51,444 nt of DNA, taken from contig DIGA01000124.1 of NCBI GenBank assembly GCA_002419365.1, positions 1-51,444 of the forward strand, given 5' to 3'. Position 1 is the first letter of the stretch; each line of letters opens with the position of its first letter. The notes beneath the pieces were generated by a model. That model worked only from the letters and a program-made list of their open reading frames with translations, was not told the origin of the DNA and made no database searches. The stretch is from Mageeibacillus sp. UBA5734. Lineage in GTDB: Bacteria; Bacillota; Clostridia; Saccharofermentanales; UBA5734. Below, piece after piece: positions 15,687-24,345 of the stretch. The translations under genes and the position numbers were made by a program.

Positions 15687-16421
15687 CTAACCTTTCAGCA
15701 GCGGGCATTTACAGCGTTTGCATGATTGGAGGTGGATGTCGTTCATGGACAGGCAAGCCGCACACAGGATCTGGCTGTCCCGGGACTTGTCGTATTTTTC
15801 ATAATACTCAAAGCCCTTGTGGTGACGGACATGGTCGCCGACATTGTAATAACTGTAGGGGCCGGTGATCCCGCGCCATTTGTGCTTCTTGACACCGCCG
15901 GAGGCCTTGCGCACCTTGATGACATAGACCGGTGTGGTGCTGGTGTGGTTAGAGTCGTTGCGGTCGATCTCCCGGTAACTGTCCTTGTATTCGACAACAC
16001 CATCCCACGTGTGGTCCAGACCACGCTTGATGGTCTGGAGCAACGCGATGACAACAAACATACCGCCGATGCCCATGCCATAATACAGAGACTGGGGCCA
16101 GTCCAGCTCGCCGCTCTGCTTACCATATATGGGGAAGGCAATGATGGCGATGACAGCCAGGATGGAAGCGAACAGGAAAGACCAGGTGACCGATTTGCGC
16201 TTGTAGGCCGCAAAAGCAGGATCATTGATTTTAGGCGAGAAACCGATCAGATTCTCGGCAGAAGATGAAGCCGGCTGGGCTGGCCGGTGTCGGGACTGGC
16301 TTCTGGCTGCCGGCTGAGCGGCAACCTGGACCTGGGCTGCTGCCTGACCTTGGGCTGCGCCGCATTCTGGACAAAATCGGGCACTGTCTGCCAGTTTCGT
16401 ACCACAATTCTCACAAAACAT
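15687..16421 (-). CDS. Zinc-ribbon membrane protein
   Basis: 244 residues. N-terminal zinc ribbon 'CENCGTKL...CPECGA' (Cys3, 6, 17, 20), a Gln/Ala-rich linker, two hydrophobic segments (about 81-97 and 112-128), then a cytoplasmic-type domain with a second Cys cluster at the end ('CAAC...CKRCKCPLL'). The AGGAGG site lies 11 bases before the start. It is the second gene of a minus-strand pair with the protein encoded at 16446-17207; both combine an N-terminal zinc ribbon with two membrane segments. The function is not recognised; such architectures are common in Clostridia. Confidence 0.72.
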   Translation of the reverse strand: MFCENCGTKLADSARFCPECGAAQGQAAAQVQVAAQPAARSQSRHRPAQPASSSAENLIGFSPKINDPAFAAYKRKSVTWSFLFASILAVIAIIAFPIYGKQSGELDWPQSLYYGMGIGGMFVVIALLQTIKRGLDHTWDGVVEYKDSYREIDRNDSNHTSTTPVYVIKVRKASGGVKKHKWRGITGPYSYYNVGDHVRHHKGFEYYEKYDKSRDSQILCAACLSMNDIHLQSCKRCKCPLLKG

Positions 16422-16445
16422 CTTTGAAATGACCTCCTGGATGGA

Positions 16446-17207
16446 TTATCGAGAGCGGGCTTTGGATTTGTTTTTGGCTAAAGCGACCTGTGTTTCGATA
16501 TAATTCAGAACGAAGTCAAAATCTGCCGCTTCGGCATACACCTGATTATGGACCAGGTCGGCTGAATTAACCTTGATCACTCGGTGCTTTCGGTCTGGTT
16601 TGATCGACCTGACTTGCTTGAATTTCGAATAAGTGGATTGTTTGCTGCCAACAAGCAGCCCTTGGCCTGCGGCGCCCACATTTCCGGCTGCAGCACCCGC
16701 CAGAAGCAGCAGATTGCCCAGGATCTGGGCTTTCTTGAATTGGCGTGGCATCTGGGTGTGCTTGACACCCTTCTCATCCATTTCGAACAGCACGCAATAC
16801 TTGCCGCCCATCATCACGGCATAGAGGTAGTAGGCGATCGTCGACAAGACGAACATGCCGCCGATGAGTCCGAGGAAAACGGGTGTCAGACCGGCAAGAG
16901 CCTCGCCGATGCCGTCGCCGCTCTCAAGCAGAACCAGGAAAAGATACAGGCCGAGGAAAATAAAGAAGAATATCTTCCAGACCAGGACGAGGATCGTCGG
17001 ATTCCGGTACAGGCTGAATTCATAGACCCAGCGCAGGACCCCATCCTTATCGCGGATGATGTTGTGGGAAGGTTGATCGGTCTTGCCCTGGTCCAACTCG
17101 ATTTCAGCGGGAAAAACAGTGTCTGGCGTCTGATTGGCGCCACATGCCGCGCAAAAGCGGGCAGATGGCTCAATGGCACCCCCACATTCCTGGCAAAACT
17201 TGGGCAT
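16446..17207 (-). CDS. Zinc-ribbon membrane protein with PH-like C-terminal region
   Basis: 253 residues from ATG 17205-17207. Upstream GTG/ATG codons at 17211-17216 are too close to, or inside, the AGGAGG at 17216-17221; the chosen start has an eight-base spacing. N-terminal zinc ribbon 'CQECGG...CAACGA', two hydrophobic segments in the middle, then 'YCVLFEMDEKGVKHT' followed by 'FKQVRSIKPDRKHRVIKVN', a beta-rich pattern that resembles bacterial PH-like domains. First gene of a probable two-gene operon. The function is unknown. Confidence 0.72.
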   Translation of the reverse strand: MPKFCQECGGAIEPSARFCAACGANQTPDTVFPAEIELDQGKTDQPSHNIIRDKDGVLRWVYEFSLYRNPTILVLVWKIFFFIFLGLYLFLVLLESGDGIGEALAGLTPVFLGLIGGMFVLSTIAYYLYAVMMGGKYCVLFEMDEKGVKHTQMPRQFKKAQILGNLLLLAGAAAGNVGAAGQGLLVGSKQSTYSKFKQVRSIKPDRKHRVIKVNSADLVHNQVYAEAADFDFVLNYIETQVALAKNKSKARSR

Positions 17208-17450
17208 GGCCATCACCTCCTGTGGTTTTTAATCTTAATATAATCGGGACTGGGAAAAAAAGACAGACTTGAACCTGGAAACGGTTTGACGGGGCTTTCG
17301 GGACCCGTCTTTTTCAGCCCGCAAAGCCAGGCCGCAAACGACCCGGCATATTCTTGCAAAAATCCGCCCCGCATTGGTATGAATGACTTTCGAGTTTGAA
17401 AAAAATGCATGATGAGACTGCCAGTTGATGCAAAAACAATCAAAAAGGCG

Positions 17451-17495
17451 TCAATCTGCCAAAAAAGGGACACCGTCCCTTTTTTGGCAGATTGA
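17451..17495. repeat. Perfect 45-nt palindrome upstream of livJ
   Basis: Two perfectly complementary 21-nt arms (17451-17471 and 17475-17495) are separated by only ACC. The arms contain an A6/T6 tract and a GGGAC/GTCCC core. It overlaps the likely livJ -35 box. Elsewhere in the 17208-17586 gap there is a weaker GACGGG/CCCGTC hairpin around 17289-17314 and nothing else of note. It may be a mobile extragenic palindrome or an operator/terminator. Confidence 0.9.
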
Positions 17496-17519
17496 TATGC
17501 GCTCCAGATTATGTAAAAT
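17492..17519 (+). promoter_or_regulatory. Probable livJ promoter
   Basis: TTGATA (17492-17497), a 16-bp spacer and TAAAAT (17514-17519), about 67 bp before the livJ start. The -35 box lies in the right arm of the palindrome, so the structure could affect initiation. Confidence 0.5.
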
Positions 17520-17586
17520 AAACAGTGTCTATCAAATATACCGGGTTGCTTTCACCAGCACCCGGAACGAAGAAAGGAAAGCTCCC

Positions 17587-18774
17587 ATGAAGAAATCACT
17601 TGCTCTTCTGCTTGTCCTGACCCTGATGCTCGCCTTGGTCGCTGGCTGTGCCTCTACTGGCAAAGCAGGCGCTTCCGATCAAAAGGTCATCAAAATCGGC
17701 GTTTTTGAACCGGTTACCGGTGAAAACGGCGGCGGTGGCTTCCAGGAAGTCCTCGGCATGCGCTATGCCAACACCAAAGTGCCGACCGTTGACCTCGGTG
17801 GTGTGTCTTACAAGATCGAACTGGTCGAAGTCGACAACAAATCAGACAAGACCGAAGCCGTCACCGCTGCCCAGAGCCTGATGTCCAGCAAAGTGGCAGT
17901 CGTCCTCGGCTCCTATGGCTCCGGTGTCTCCATTGCTGCCGGCGAAATTTTCAAGGAAAACAAAGTCCCGGCCATCGGCGCATCCTGCACCAACCCGCAG
18001 GTCACCCTCGGCAATGACTACTACTTCCGCGTCTGCTTCCTCGATCCTTTCCAGGGCACCGTCATGGCCAATTTTGCCCTGGAGTCCGGTGCCAAGAATG
18101 CTGCCGTCATCACCCAGCTAGGCGACGACTACAGCTCCGGCCTGGGCAACTTCTTCCTGAAAGCCTATGAAGAAAAAGGCGGCACCATCGTCGCCCAGGA
18201 ACAGTTCCAGACCAACCAGACCGACTTCAAGGCCATCCTGACCAATGTCAAGGCCGCCAATCCCGACTTCATTTTCGCTCCGTCCTCCATCGCCACGGCT
18301 CCACTCCTGATCAAACAGGCCCGTGAGCTCGGCATCACCGCCACCATTGCTGCCGGCGATACTTGGGAAAACACCAGCATCATCGACAATGCCGGTGCCG
18401 ATGCCGAAGGCATTGTCCTCTCGACCTTCTTTGATGAAAACGACACTGCCAACCCGGTTGCTGCTGATTTCGTCAAAGGCTTCAAAGAATACCTCAAAGC
18501 CAACCCGGACAGCCTGTCCAAGAATGGTGGCGAAGGCGTCGCAGCTGTTTCAGCACTCGGTTATGACGCTTACATGTCCGCTGTCGAGGCGATCAAGGTC
18601 GCTGGCAAAGCTGACCCCGAAGCCATCCGCGAAGCTCTGACCAAGGTTACCTACAATGGTGTCACTGGCTCAGTCTCCTTTGATGAAAATGGCGATGCCA
18701 AGAAAGACATGGCCTACATCAAAACGGTCAAGGGTGGCAAATTCGAATTCTTGAAGACTGTCAAAGTCGGCTGA
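17587..18774 (+). CDS. livJ: ABC transporter substrate-binding lipoprotein, branched-chain amino acid type
   Basis: 395 residues. Signal peptide with lipobox V-A-G-C and lipidated Cys21, then a type I periplasmic-binding fold of the LivJ/Leu-Ile-Val family ('IKIGVFEPVTGENGGGG', 'VVLGSYGSGVSIAAGEIF', 'VITQLGDDYSSGL', 'VTYNGVTGSVSFDENGD'). It captures amino acids outside the membrane and delivers them to LivHM. The ATG at 17587 begins the signal peptide after a GAAAGGAAAG ribosome site; an upstream frame extension has no such site and was rejected. First gene of livJ-livH-livM-livG-livF. The strong hairpin after it may allow excess binding protein to be made. Confidence 0.93.
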   Translation: MKKSLALLLVLTLMLALVAGCASTGKAGASDQKVIKIGVFEPVTGENGGGGFQEVLGMRYANTKVPTVDLGGVSYKIELVEVDNKSDKTEAVTAAQSLMSSKVAVVLGSYGSGVSIAAGEIFKENKVPAIGASCTNPQVTLGNDYYFRVCFLDPFQGTVMANFALESGAKNAAVITQLGDDYSSGLGNFFLKAYEEKGGTIVAQEQFQTNQTDFKAILTNVKAANPDFIFAPSSIATAPLLIKQARELGITATIAAGDTWENTSIIDNAGADAEGIVLSTFFDENDTANPVAADFVKGFKEYLKANPDSLSKNGGEGVAAVSALGYDAYMSAVEAIKVAGKADPEAIREALTKVTYNGVTGSVSFDENGDAKKDMAYIKTVKGGKFEFLKTVKVG

Positions 18775-18791
18775 TTTTTCCGCTTGCCCGG

Positions 18792-18825
18792 CGAGCGGCA
18801 GGCACAGTGACGTGCCTGCCGCTCG
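18792..18825 (+). other. Strong hairpin between livJ and livH
   Basis: A 14-bp perfect stem (18792-18805 with 18812-18825) with a 6-nt loop, AGTGAC. No T run follows, so it is more likely an mRNA-stabilising or partial-attenuation element than a full terminator, matching the usual excess of binding protein over permease. Confidence 0.75.
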
Positions 18826-18897
18826 TATTCATGTTCCAAGATCGTTAAACCGTTCAATCATCTCACCCTCTCAACCATCGGAAACCGAGGTGGACTC

Positions 18898-19779
18898 ATG
18901 TCATTGACGACCTTTATCCAACACATCCTGACCGGTGTTTCGCTCGGCGGGGCCTATGCCCTGATCGCGATCGGCTACACGCTGGTATACGGGATCCTGC
19001 TGCTGATTAACTTCGCCCACTCGGACATTTTCATGATGGCGGGTTATTTCATGATTTTCTCCATGGCGGTCATGCCCTGGCCGATTGCCATCCCGGTGGT
19101 TATCGTCGCGACGGTCGTGCTCGGTGTCCTGATCGAGAAAGCGGCCTACAAGCCCTTGCGCTCAGCCCCGCGCATGTCGATCATGATTTCCTCGATCGGC
19201 GTCTCCTACCTGCTGCAGAACCTGGCGACCTATCTGTTCTCAGCCCTGCCGAAAGGCTACCCTACCATCACCCCTCTGAAAAAGGTCTTCCAGATTGGAC
19301 CCGTATCGGCTTCACTGGTTACCTTCCTGACACCTGTGCTCACCTTGATCCTTGTGTTCATCCTGATGTACCTGATCAATCACACCAAACTCGGCATGGC
19401 CATGCGTGCTGTGTCGAAAGATTACGACACCTCCAAGCTGATGGGTATCAAAATCAACCAGATCATCAGCCTGACTTTTGTCATCGGCTCATCGATGGCA
19501 GCTGTCGGTTCCATCCTCTACTTCACCGACCGCATGTCGGTCACCCCTTTTTCCGGCACCTTGCCGGGCCTGAAATGCTTCGTCGCCGCCGTCCTGGGCG
19601 GGATTGGCAGTGTGCCTGGTGCCGTGCTTGGTGGCTTCATCATCGGCATCAGCGAGACCTTCCTGACTGCCCTGGGCTATTCAACCTATAGCGATGCCTT
19701 TACTTTCATGCTCCTGATCCTGATCCTCATTTTCCGTCCGACGGGCCTGATTGGCGAAACCGTCACGGATAAGGTTTAA
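18898..19779 (+). CDS. livH: Branched-chain amino acid ABC permease LivH
   Basis: 293 residues, strongly hydrophobic with about eight membrane segments. Family signatures are 'GVSLGGAYALIAIGYTLVYG', 'INFAHSDIFMMAGYF', 'MRAVSKDYDTSKLMGI' and 'GLKCFVAAVLGGIGSVPGAVLGG'. It forms the membrane channel with LivM. Good GAGGTGG site before ATG. Twelve bases separate its stop from livM. Confidence 0.95.
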   Translation: MSLTTFIQHILTGVSLGGAYALIAIGYTLVYGILLLINFAHSDIFMMAGYFMIFSMAVMPWPIAIPVVIVATVVLGVLIEKAAYKPLRSAPRMSIMISSIGVSYLLQNLATYLFSALPKGYPTITPLKKVFQIGPVSASLVTFLTPVLTLILVFILMYLINHTKLGMAMRAVSKDYDTSKLMGIKINQIISLTFVIGSSMAAVGSILYFTDRMSVTPFSGTLPGLKCFVAAVLGGIGSVPGAVLGGFIIGISETFLTALGYSTYSDAFTFMLLILILIFRPTGLIGETVTDKV

Positions 19780-19791
19780 GGAGGGGGCGTC

Positions 19792-20964
19792 ATGAAATTA
19801 AACAATAAAAGACCCTATCCTGTTCTATCTGTAGCCGCTCTGATTGTTCTGGCCATTCTGCTGATCATCCTCGAAATGAATCGCAACAGCTTTGGCATGG
19901 CGGTTTCGATCCTGCAGAAAAGTGCGATTCTGGCCATTGTTGCTGTCTCCATGAACCTGCTCAATGGTTTCACAGGACTCTTTTCCCTGGGCCAGGCCGG
20001 CTTCATGGCCATTGGCGCCTATGTCACAGCGATCTTTTCCATTCCGACTGAGACGATTGACAGTGTTTACTACACCGGTGGCCTGGCCCCCTGGCTGAAA
20101 GCGATGAAAGTGGGCCTGGATGTGTTGCCAGCCTCCCTGCAGATCATCATGGGTATCCTGGCCGGCGGTCTCGTGGCTGCGATTTTCGCTGCCCTGATCG
20201 GGATCCCGGTCCTGCGCCTGAAAAGCGACTACCTGGCGATTGCCACCCTGGGCTTTTCCGAAATCATCCGGGCCATCATTTCCAGTCCACAGATGGACCG
20301 GATCACCAATGGTTCCTATGGCCTCAAGAACATCCCCGGTTTTGCCCTCGGTCTTGATTTCCTGCCGGCCGGAATCGGCATCCTCCTGGTTCCGTTCAGC
20401 GTCGCTGGTCTTTGCATCGGCTTCATGGTCCTGGTCATCAGGAGCTCCTATGGCCGTGCTTTCATGGCCATCCGCGAAGATGGTGTAGCGGCCGAGGCGA
20501 TGGGCATCAACCTCCTGAAGCACAAGGAAATCTCTTTCATCATCAGCTCGTTCTTCACCGCTGTCGCCGGCGGTTTGCTGGCGATGTTCATGCGTTCGAT
20601 CGAAGCCCGGACGTTCCAGATCAGCCTGACTTATGACATCTTGCTGATTGTCGTCATTGGCGGACTGGGCAGTGTCACCGGCAGTGTCCTGTCGGCTTTC
20701 CTGGTCACCGCTGCCAAGGAATGGTGGCTGCGTTTCTTTGATACCCCACTGATGATTGGTGGCGTGACCATCCCGCTTTTCCGCACGGGTTTCCGCATGG
20801 TCATTTTCTCGCTCCTCCTGATGGCAGTCGTGCTCTTTTTCCGTCGCGGCCTGATGGGCAACCGCGAATTCGCCTGGGCAGACTTGCTGTCCTGGCCCCG
20901 GCGCCTTGCCAAAACCGCGCCATCTGGACCCAAGACAGGCAAGGGGGGCAAGAAAAATGGCTGA
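19792..20964 (+). CDS. livM: Branched-chain amino acid ABC permease LivM
   Basis: 390 residues, polytopic. Typical motifs: 'NGFTGLFSLGQAGFMAIGAY', 'LRLKSDYLAIATLGFSEIIR', 'AIREDGVAAEAMGIN', 'GGLGSVTGSVLSAF'. Longer than the usual ~330 residues because of a periplasmic-side loop near 80-115 and a basic, Gly/Lys-rich C-terminal tail. AGGAGG site just before ATG. Its stop overlaps the livG start by eight bases. Confidence 0.94.
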   Translation: MKLNNKRPYPVLSVAALIVLAILLIILEMNRNSFGMAVSILQKSAILAIVAVSMNLLNGFTGLFSLGQAGFMAIGAYVTAIFSIPTETIDSVYYTGGLAPWLKAMKVGLDVLPASLQIIMGILAGGLVAAIFAALIGIPVLRLKSDYLAIATLGFSEIIRAIISSPQMDRITNGSYGLKNIPGFALGLDFLPAGIGILLVPFSVAGLCIGFMVLVIRSSYGRAFMAIREDGVAAEAMGINLLKHKEISFIISSFFTAVAGGLLAMFMRSIEARTFQISLTYDILLIVVIGGLGSVTGSVLSAFLVTAAKEWWLRFFDTPLMIGGVTIPLFRTGFRMVIFSLLLMAVVLFFRRGLMGNREFAWADLLSWPRRLAKTAPSGPKTGKGGKKNG

Positions 20965-21805
20965 ACAATCTCCAGTTCCAGTCCTTGAATTAAAAGACAT
21001 CACCATGCAGTTTGGTGGTGTGGTGGCGGTTGATAATCTCTCACTGCAGGTCCACCAGGGTGAAATTGTCGCCCTGATCGGCCCGAACGGAGCAGGCAAA
21101 ACAACTGCTTTCAACGTTGTGACTGGTGTCTATGCGCCAACCAATGGCCAGGTCCAGTTCAAGGGCCAGCCCATTGCCGAGAATTATCCCCGGGGCAAGA
21201 TGGAAAAGCTCTATGCTGGCCAGAACAAAGGTGCTTATACGGCCACGATCTGCCCCACCCCTGACTTGATCACCAAAAAGGGCATCGCCCGCACGTTCCA
21301 GAACATTCGCCTGTTCAAGAACATGACGGTCTTTGAAAATGTCCTGATTGCCAAGCACATGAACATGAAGGCTGGCTTTTTCTCCGCAGCGTTCCATTTG
21401 AATAACAGGGAAGAAGACCAGATGCGCGAGGAGAGCCTCAAACTCCTTGAAATGGTCAATCTGCTGGATCTTAAGGACGAGATCGCCAACAACTTGCCAT
21501 ACGGCAAGCAGCGCCGCCTCGAAATTGCCCGGGCCCTGGCCACATCACCAGACCTGCTCCTGCTCGACGAACCGGCTGCCGGCATGAATCCGCAGGAGAC
21601 CGAGGCCTTGACCGCTTTCATCCGCCAGATCAAAAAAGATTTCAACCTGACCATCCTGATGATCGAGCACCACATGAACCTGGTCATGGACATATCCGAC
21701 CGCATCTATGTCATCGACTTCGGCAAAATGATCGCAGCCGGCACGCCGGAACATGTCCAGAATGATCCAGCCGTCATTGCAGCATACCTGGGGGTGGACG
21801 AATGA
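20957..21805 (+). CDS. livG: Branched-chain amino acid ABC ATPase LivG
   Basis: 282 residues from ATG 20957, which follows AAGGGGGG and overlaps livM. Walker A 'GPNGAGKTT' near residue 40, Q-loop region 'ARTFQNIRLF', a degenerate signature 'NLPYGKQRRLEIARAL' in place of LSGGQ (usual for LivG), Walker B 'LLLLDEPAAGMNP', H-loop 'IEHHMNLV'. An extra segment near residues 75-98 distinguishes it from shorter relatives. Works as a heterodimer with LivF. Confidence 0.95.
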   Translation: MAEQSPVPVLELKDITMQFGGVVAVDNLSLQVHQGEIVALIGPNGAGKTTAFNVVTGVYAPTNGQVQFKGQPIAENYPRGKMEKLYAGQNKGAYTATICPTPDLITKKGIARTFQNIRLFKNMTVFENVLIAKHMNMKAGFFSAAFHLNNREEDQMREESLKLLEMVNLLDLKDEIANNLPYGKQRRLEIARALATSPDLLLLDEPAAGMNPQETEALTAFIRQIKKDFNLTILMIEHHMNLVMDISDRIYVIDFGKMIAAGTPEHVQNDPAVIAAYLGVDE

Positions 21806-22521
21806 GCCTTCTCGAAATTGAAAACCTGAGCGTCCACTATGGTGGCATCGAAGCGCTGAAGAATATCTCCTTCAAAGTTGAAGCCGGCGAGATCGTCACC
21901 CTGATCGGAGCCAACGGCGCTGGCAAGTCGACCACGCTGAAAAGCATCAGCGGCCTGGTCAGTGCCTCTGGCGGCACGATCCGCCACAATGGCGAGACCA
22001 TCAGTGGCCTTGACTCGCAGAAAATCGTCGAACGCGGCATCGTCCTTGTTCCGGAAGGCCGCAAAGTCTTTTCCAATCTGTCTGTCCTGGAAAACCTCAA
22101 GATCGGGGCCTATTTGCGCACCGACAAAGCCGGCATCGCCGAGGATATCGAGCGCATGTACGACCTGTTTCCACGCCTCAAGGAGCGGCACTGGCAGATG
22201 GCGGGCACCCTCTCCGGCGGTGAACAGCAGATGCTCGCCGTTGGCCGGGCCCTGATGGCCAAACCCCAGATCCTGATGATGGACGAGCCCTCCCTCGGCC
22301 TGGCCCCGCTGATCGTGCGCGATATTTTCTCGATCATCCGCAAGATCAATGAACAGGGGACAACTGTCCTCCTGATCGAACAGAACGCCAACGCCGCCTT
22401 GAAAATTGCCGATCGAGGCTACGTTCTGGTCACGGGCGAAGTCAAACTCAGCGGCAGCGGCAAAGATCTGCTCAATGACAAGAGTGTCCAGGATGCCTAT
22501 CTGGGCACGTCAGCTCACTGA
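21802..22521 (+). CDS. livF: Branched-chain amino acid ABC ATPase LivF
   Basis: 239 residues, normal length. Walker A 'GANGAGKSTT', 'VPEGRKVFSNLSVLENL', signature 'LSGGEQQMLAVGRALM', Walker B 'ILMMDEPSLGLAP', 'LIEQNANAAL'. Start overlaps the livG stop (ATGA). The last transporter gene; ansA follows after 41 bp. Confidence 0.96.
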   Translation: MSLLEIENLSVHYGGIEALKNISFKVEAGEIVTLIGANGAGKSTTLKSISGLVSASGGTIRHNGETISGLDSQKIVERGIVLVPEGRKVFSNLSVLENLKIGAYLRTDKAGIAEDIERMYDLFPRLKERHWQMAGTLSGGEQQMLAVGRALMAKPQILMMDEPSLGLAPLIVRDIFSIIRKINEQGTTVLLIEQNANAALKIADRGYVLVTGEVKLSGSGKDLLNDKSVQDAYLGTSAH

Positions 22522-22562
22522 GCCGGACCCCTGCACGACTCAGGAGAAACGACAGGAACAGC

Positions 22563-23576
22563 ATGAAACGCAAGAAAGTCTGCCTGATCCACACCGGCGG
22601 TACCATCGGCATGACCCGCACCGAGCGTGGCTATGCCCCCGAGGCCGGTTATCTGGAAAAAGCCCTGGCCGGGATCCCCGAACTTCGGGACCCGGCCATG
22701 CCTGTCTGCGACCTGGTCGAATTCGATCCGTTGCTCGACTCCTCGAACATTGCCGTCCACGAATGGACGAAGCTTGCCGAAGCCATTGCCAGCCGCTATG
22801 ACCAGTACGATGGGTTTGTCATCCTGCACGGCACCGACACCATGGCCTATACCGCATCGGCCCTGTCGTTCATGTTGGACGGACTCGACAAACCGGTCAT
22901 CGTCACTGGCTCGCAGATTCCGCTCTGTGAAATCAGAAACGATGCACGCGACAACGTCATCACAGCAGTTCTACTCGCCGCCTCCAGCCAGCCGATTCCG
23001 GAAGTCTGCCTGTTTTTCGGCAACCAGCTCTTCCGCGGCAACCGGGCGACCAAGGTCAGTTCCGATGAGCTGATTGCTTTCGACTCGCCCAATTATCCAC
23101 CTCTGGCCGAAGCCGGCGTGAAAATTGTTTTCCAACAGGACCTGCTGCTCAAGACGGGAGGCAGCCTCTGGATCAGCCCCTTCCGGCCGCAGAAAATTGC
23201 CGTCCTGAAGATCTTCCCCGGCATCCAGTTTGATTTTTTTGAAAACATCCTGACTGGCAGCCTCGGTGGTCTGGTCCTGGAGGCATTTGGTGCCGGTAAC
23301 ATCCCGGAAAGCGAGTCCCTGCAGCATTTCCTCGACAAAGCACGCGCAAACGGCACGGTGATCGTCGTCTGCACCCAGTGCCTGCGCGGCTCTGCCGTGA
23401 TTGGCCAATACGAGACCAGCAGCATGCTCAAAGCAGCTGGTGCCGTCAGCGGCGGCGACATGACCGTCGAAGCCGCCGTCACCAAGCTCTACTATCTCCT
23501 GAGCCTCGATCTCGACCCTGACACGGTCAAGCAGATGATGCAGCAAAACCTGCGCGGGGAACTGACGGTCAGTTAA
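22563..23576 (+). CDS. ansA: Type I L-asparaginase
   Basis: 337 residues, the cytoplasmic asparaginase length. Catalytic motif 1 'HTGGTIG' with Thr14, motif 2 'HGTDTMAY' with Thr91-Asp92, plus 'KPVIVTGSQIPL' and 'ARDNVITAV'. It hydrolyses asparagine to aspartate and ammonia. No signal peptide is present. It follows livF by 41 bp in the same direction with its own AGGA site and no terminator between, so it is probably co-transcribed with the importer, linking amino acid uptake with deamidation. Confidence 0.93.
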   Translation: MKRKKVCLIHTGGTIGMTRTERGYAPEAGYLEKALAGIPELRDPAMPVCDLVEFDPLLDSSNIAVHEWTKLAEAIASRYDQYDGFVILHGTDTMAYTASALSFMLDGLDKPVIVTGSQIPLCEIRNDARDNVITAVLLAASSQPIPEVCLFFGNQLFRGNRATKVSSDELIAFDSPNYPPLAEAGVKIVFQQDLLLKTGGSLWISPFRPQKIAVLKIFPGIQFDFFENILTGSLGGLVLEAFGAGNIPESESLQHFLDKARANGTVIVVCTQCLRGSAVIGQYETSSMLKAAGAVSGGDMTVEAAVTKLYYLLSLDLDPDTVKQMMQQNLRGELTVS

Positions 23577-23627
23577 GAGCAAAACCTGGCTTCCCTTTCA
23601 GCAAACCAGGCCTTGATCGGATCATTC

Positions 23628-23651
23628 TGGCGGAGTAATTCCGCCAATTTT
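23628..23651. terminator. Terminator after ansA
   Basis: TGGCGGA (23628-23634), loop, TCCGCCA (23640-23646), then ATTTTAC. The T run is short, so efficiency is uncertain. It lies between convergent genes and could serve both. A weaker CCTGG/CCAGG stem precedes it. Confidence 0.55.
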
Positions 23652-24009
23652 ACTCTGTCAGATTCTTTTTCATCTTGAGATAATCTTCTTCGCTGATTTC
23701 ACCTTTCGCATAGCGCTCGTTGAGAATGTTGAGCGCGCTGGCGGTATGGTCTACCATGGCGGCTTGGCCGGGACCGACTGTTCCGGTTCCGGTTGTGGGA
23801 AGGGCCTGAAGCTTATTGCGTTTGCCTGAACGCACGAGATGAACAACCAGGACAACGAGCGCTGCGATGATGGCCAGGTTGAAGAGGGCGTGAAAAATGA
23901 GTCCAACCCAGCCCAGGCCAGTGCTGAACATGAAATCGGGCCGTTCAGCAAATCGGTCGAGGGATCCACGGGTTGCCAGGGCCAGATTGGATACTGTTTG
24001 ATTCATCAT
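23650..24009 (-). CDS. Small membrane protein with SHOCT domain
   Basis: 119 residues from ATG 24007-24009, nine bases after AGGAG; an upstream ATG would sit directly on the ribosome site. One or two hydrophobic segments (about residues 33-58) precede a short basic linker and a C-terminal SHOCT motif 'LNERYAKGEISEEDYLKMKKNL'. SHOCT tails are thought to mediate oligomerisation. Single-gene unit; function unknown. Confidence 0.72.
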   Translation of the reverse strand: MMNQTVSNLALATRGSLDRFAERPDFMFSTGLGWVGLIFHALFNLAIIAALVVLVVHLVRSGKRNKLQALPTTGTGTVGPGQAAMVDHTASALNILNERYAKGEISEEDYLKMKKNLTE

Positions 24010-24345
24010 AAGTGACATCTCCTGTTGAGTCAGCATTGCGCCGGCACAGGCATTTTATCAACTGGCCTTGGCGCATGAATGGATTACACAGGTTTATCTT
24101 AGCGCGCGAATGTGATCACTGGATGAAAATGCTCTGATGGTTCGCCGAACACTGCCGGGGAAGGCATGCATGCTGTGCGTTCACGCGGGTGATCTTTTTC
24201 AAGCTCGCGCAAACGGTTGCATATTTAATCCGTAACTTTTGTTGCACTTTCGTGTCATTTTGAACGGATGATCTTTTTGCACGCTCTTGGATCGGTCGGA
24301 TGATGTAAAATAGAAGTGAACCAAACCCGCTTGCGGAGGCCCTCT
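24010..24345. other. Intergenic region before the sensor gene
   Basis: No gene seen. TGATCTTTTT occurs twice in direct orientation (24190-24199 and 24269-24278). TAAAAT at 24306-24311 could be a -10 box for the downstream gene, but no matching -35 is visible at 16-18 bp. The upstream minus-strand gene has its ribosome site at the left edge. Confidence 0.5.

Noticed and set aside
17281..17320. Rho-independent terminator between the zinc-ribbon genes and livJ
   Set aside because: The GACGGG/CCCGTC stem with T's points along the plus strand, but no plus-strand gene ends there and the neighbouring genes read away from it.
19825..21114. Minus-strand frame of 429 codons opposite livM/livG
   Set aside because: It spans two well-supported overlapping genes and gives a low-complexity Asp/Gln/His-rich translation typical of antisense shadows.
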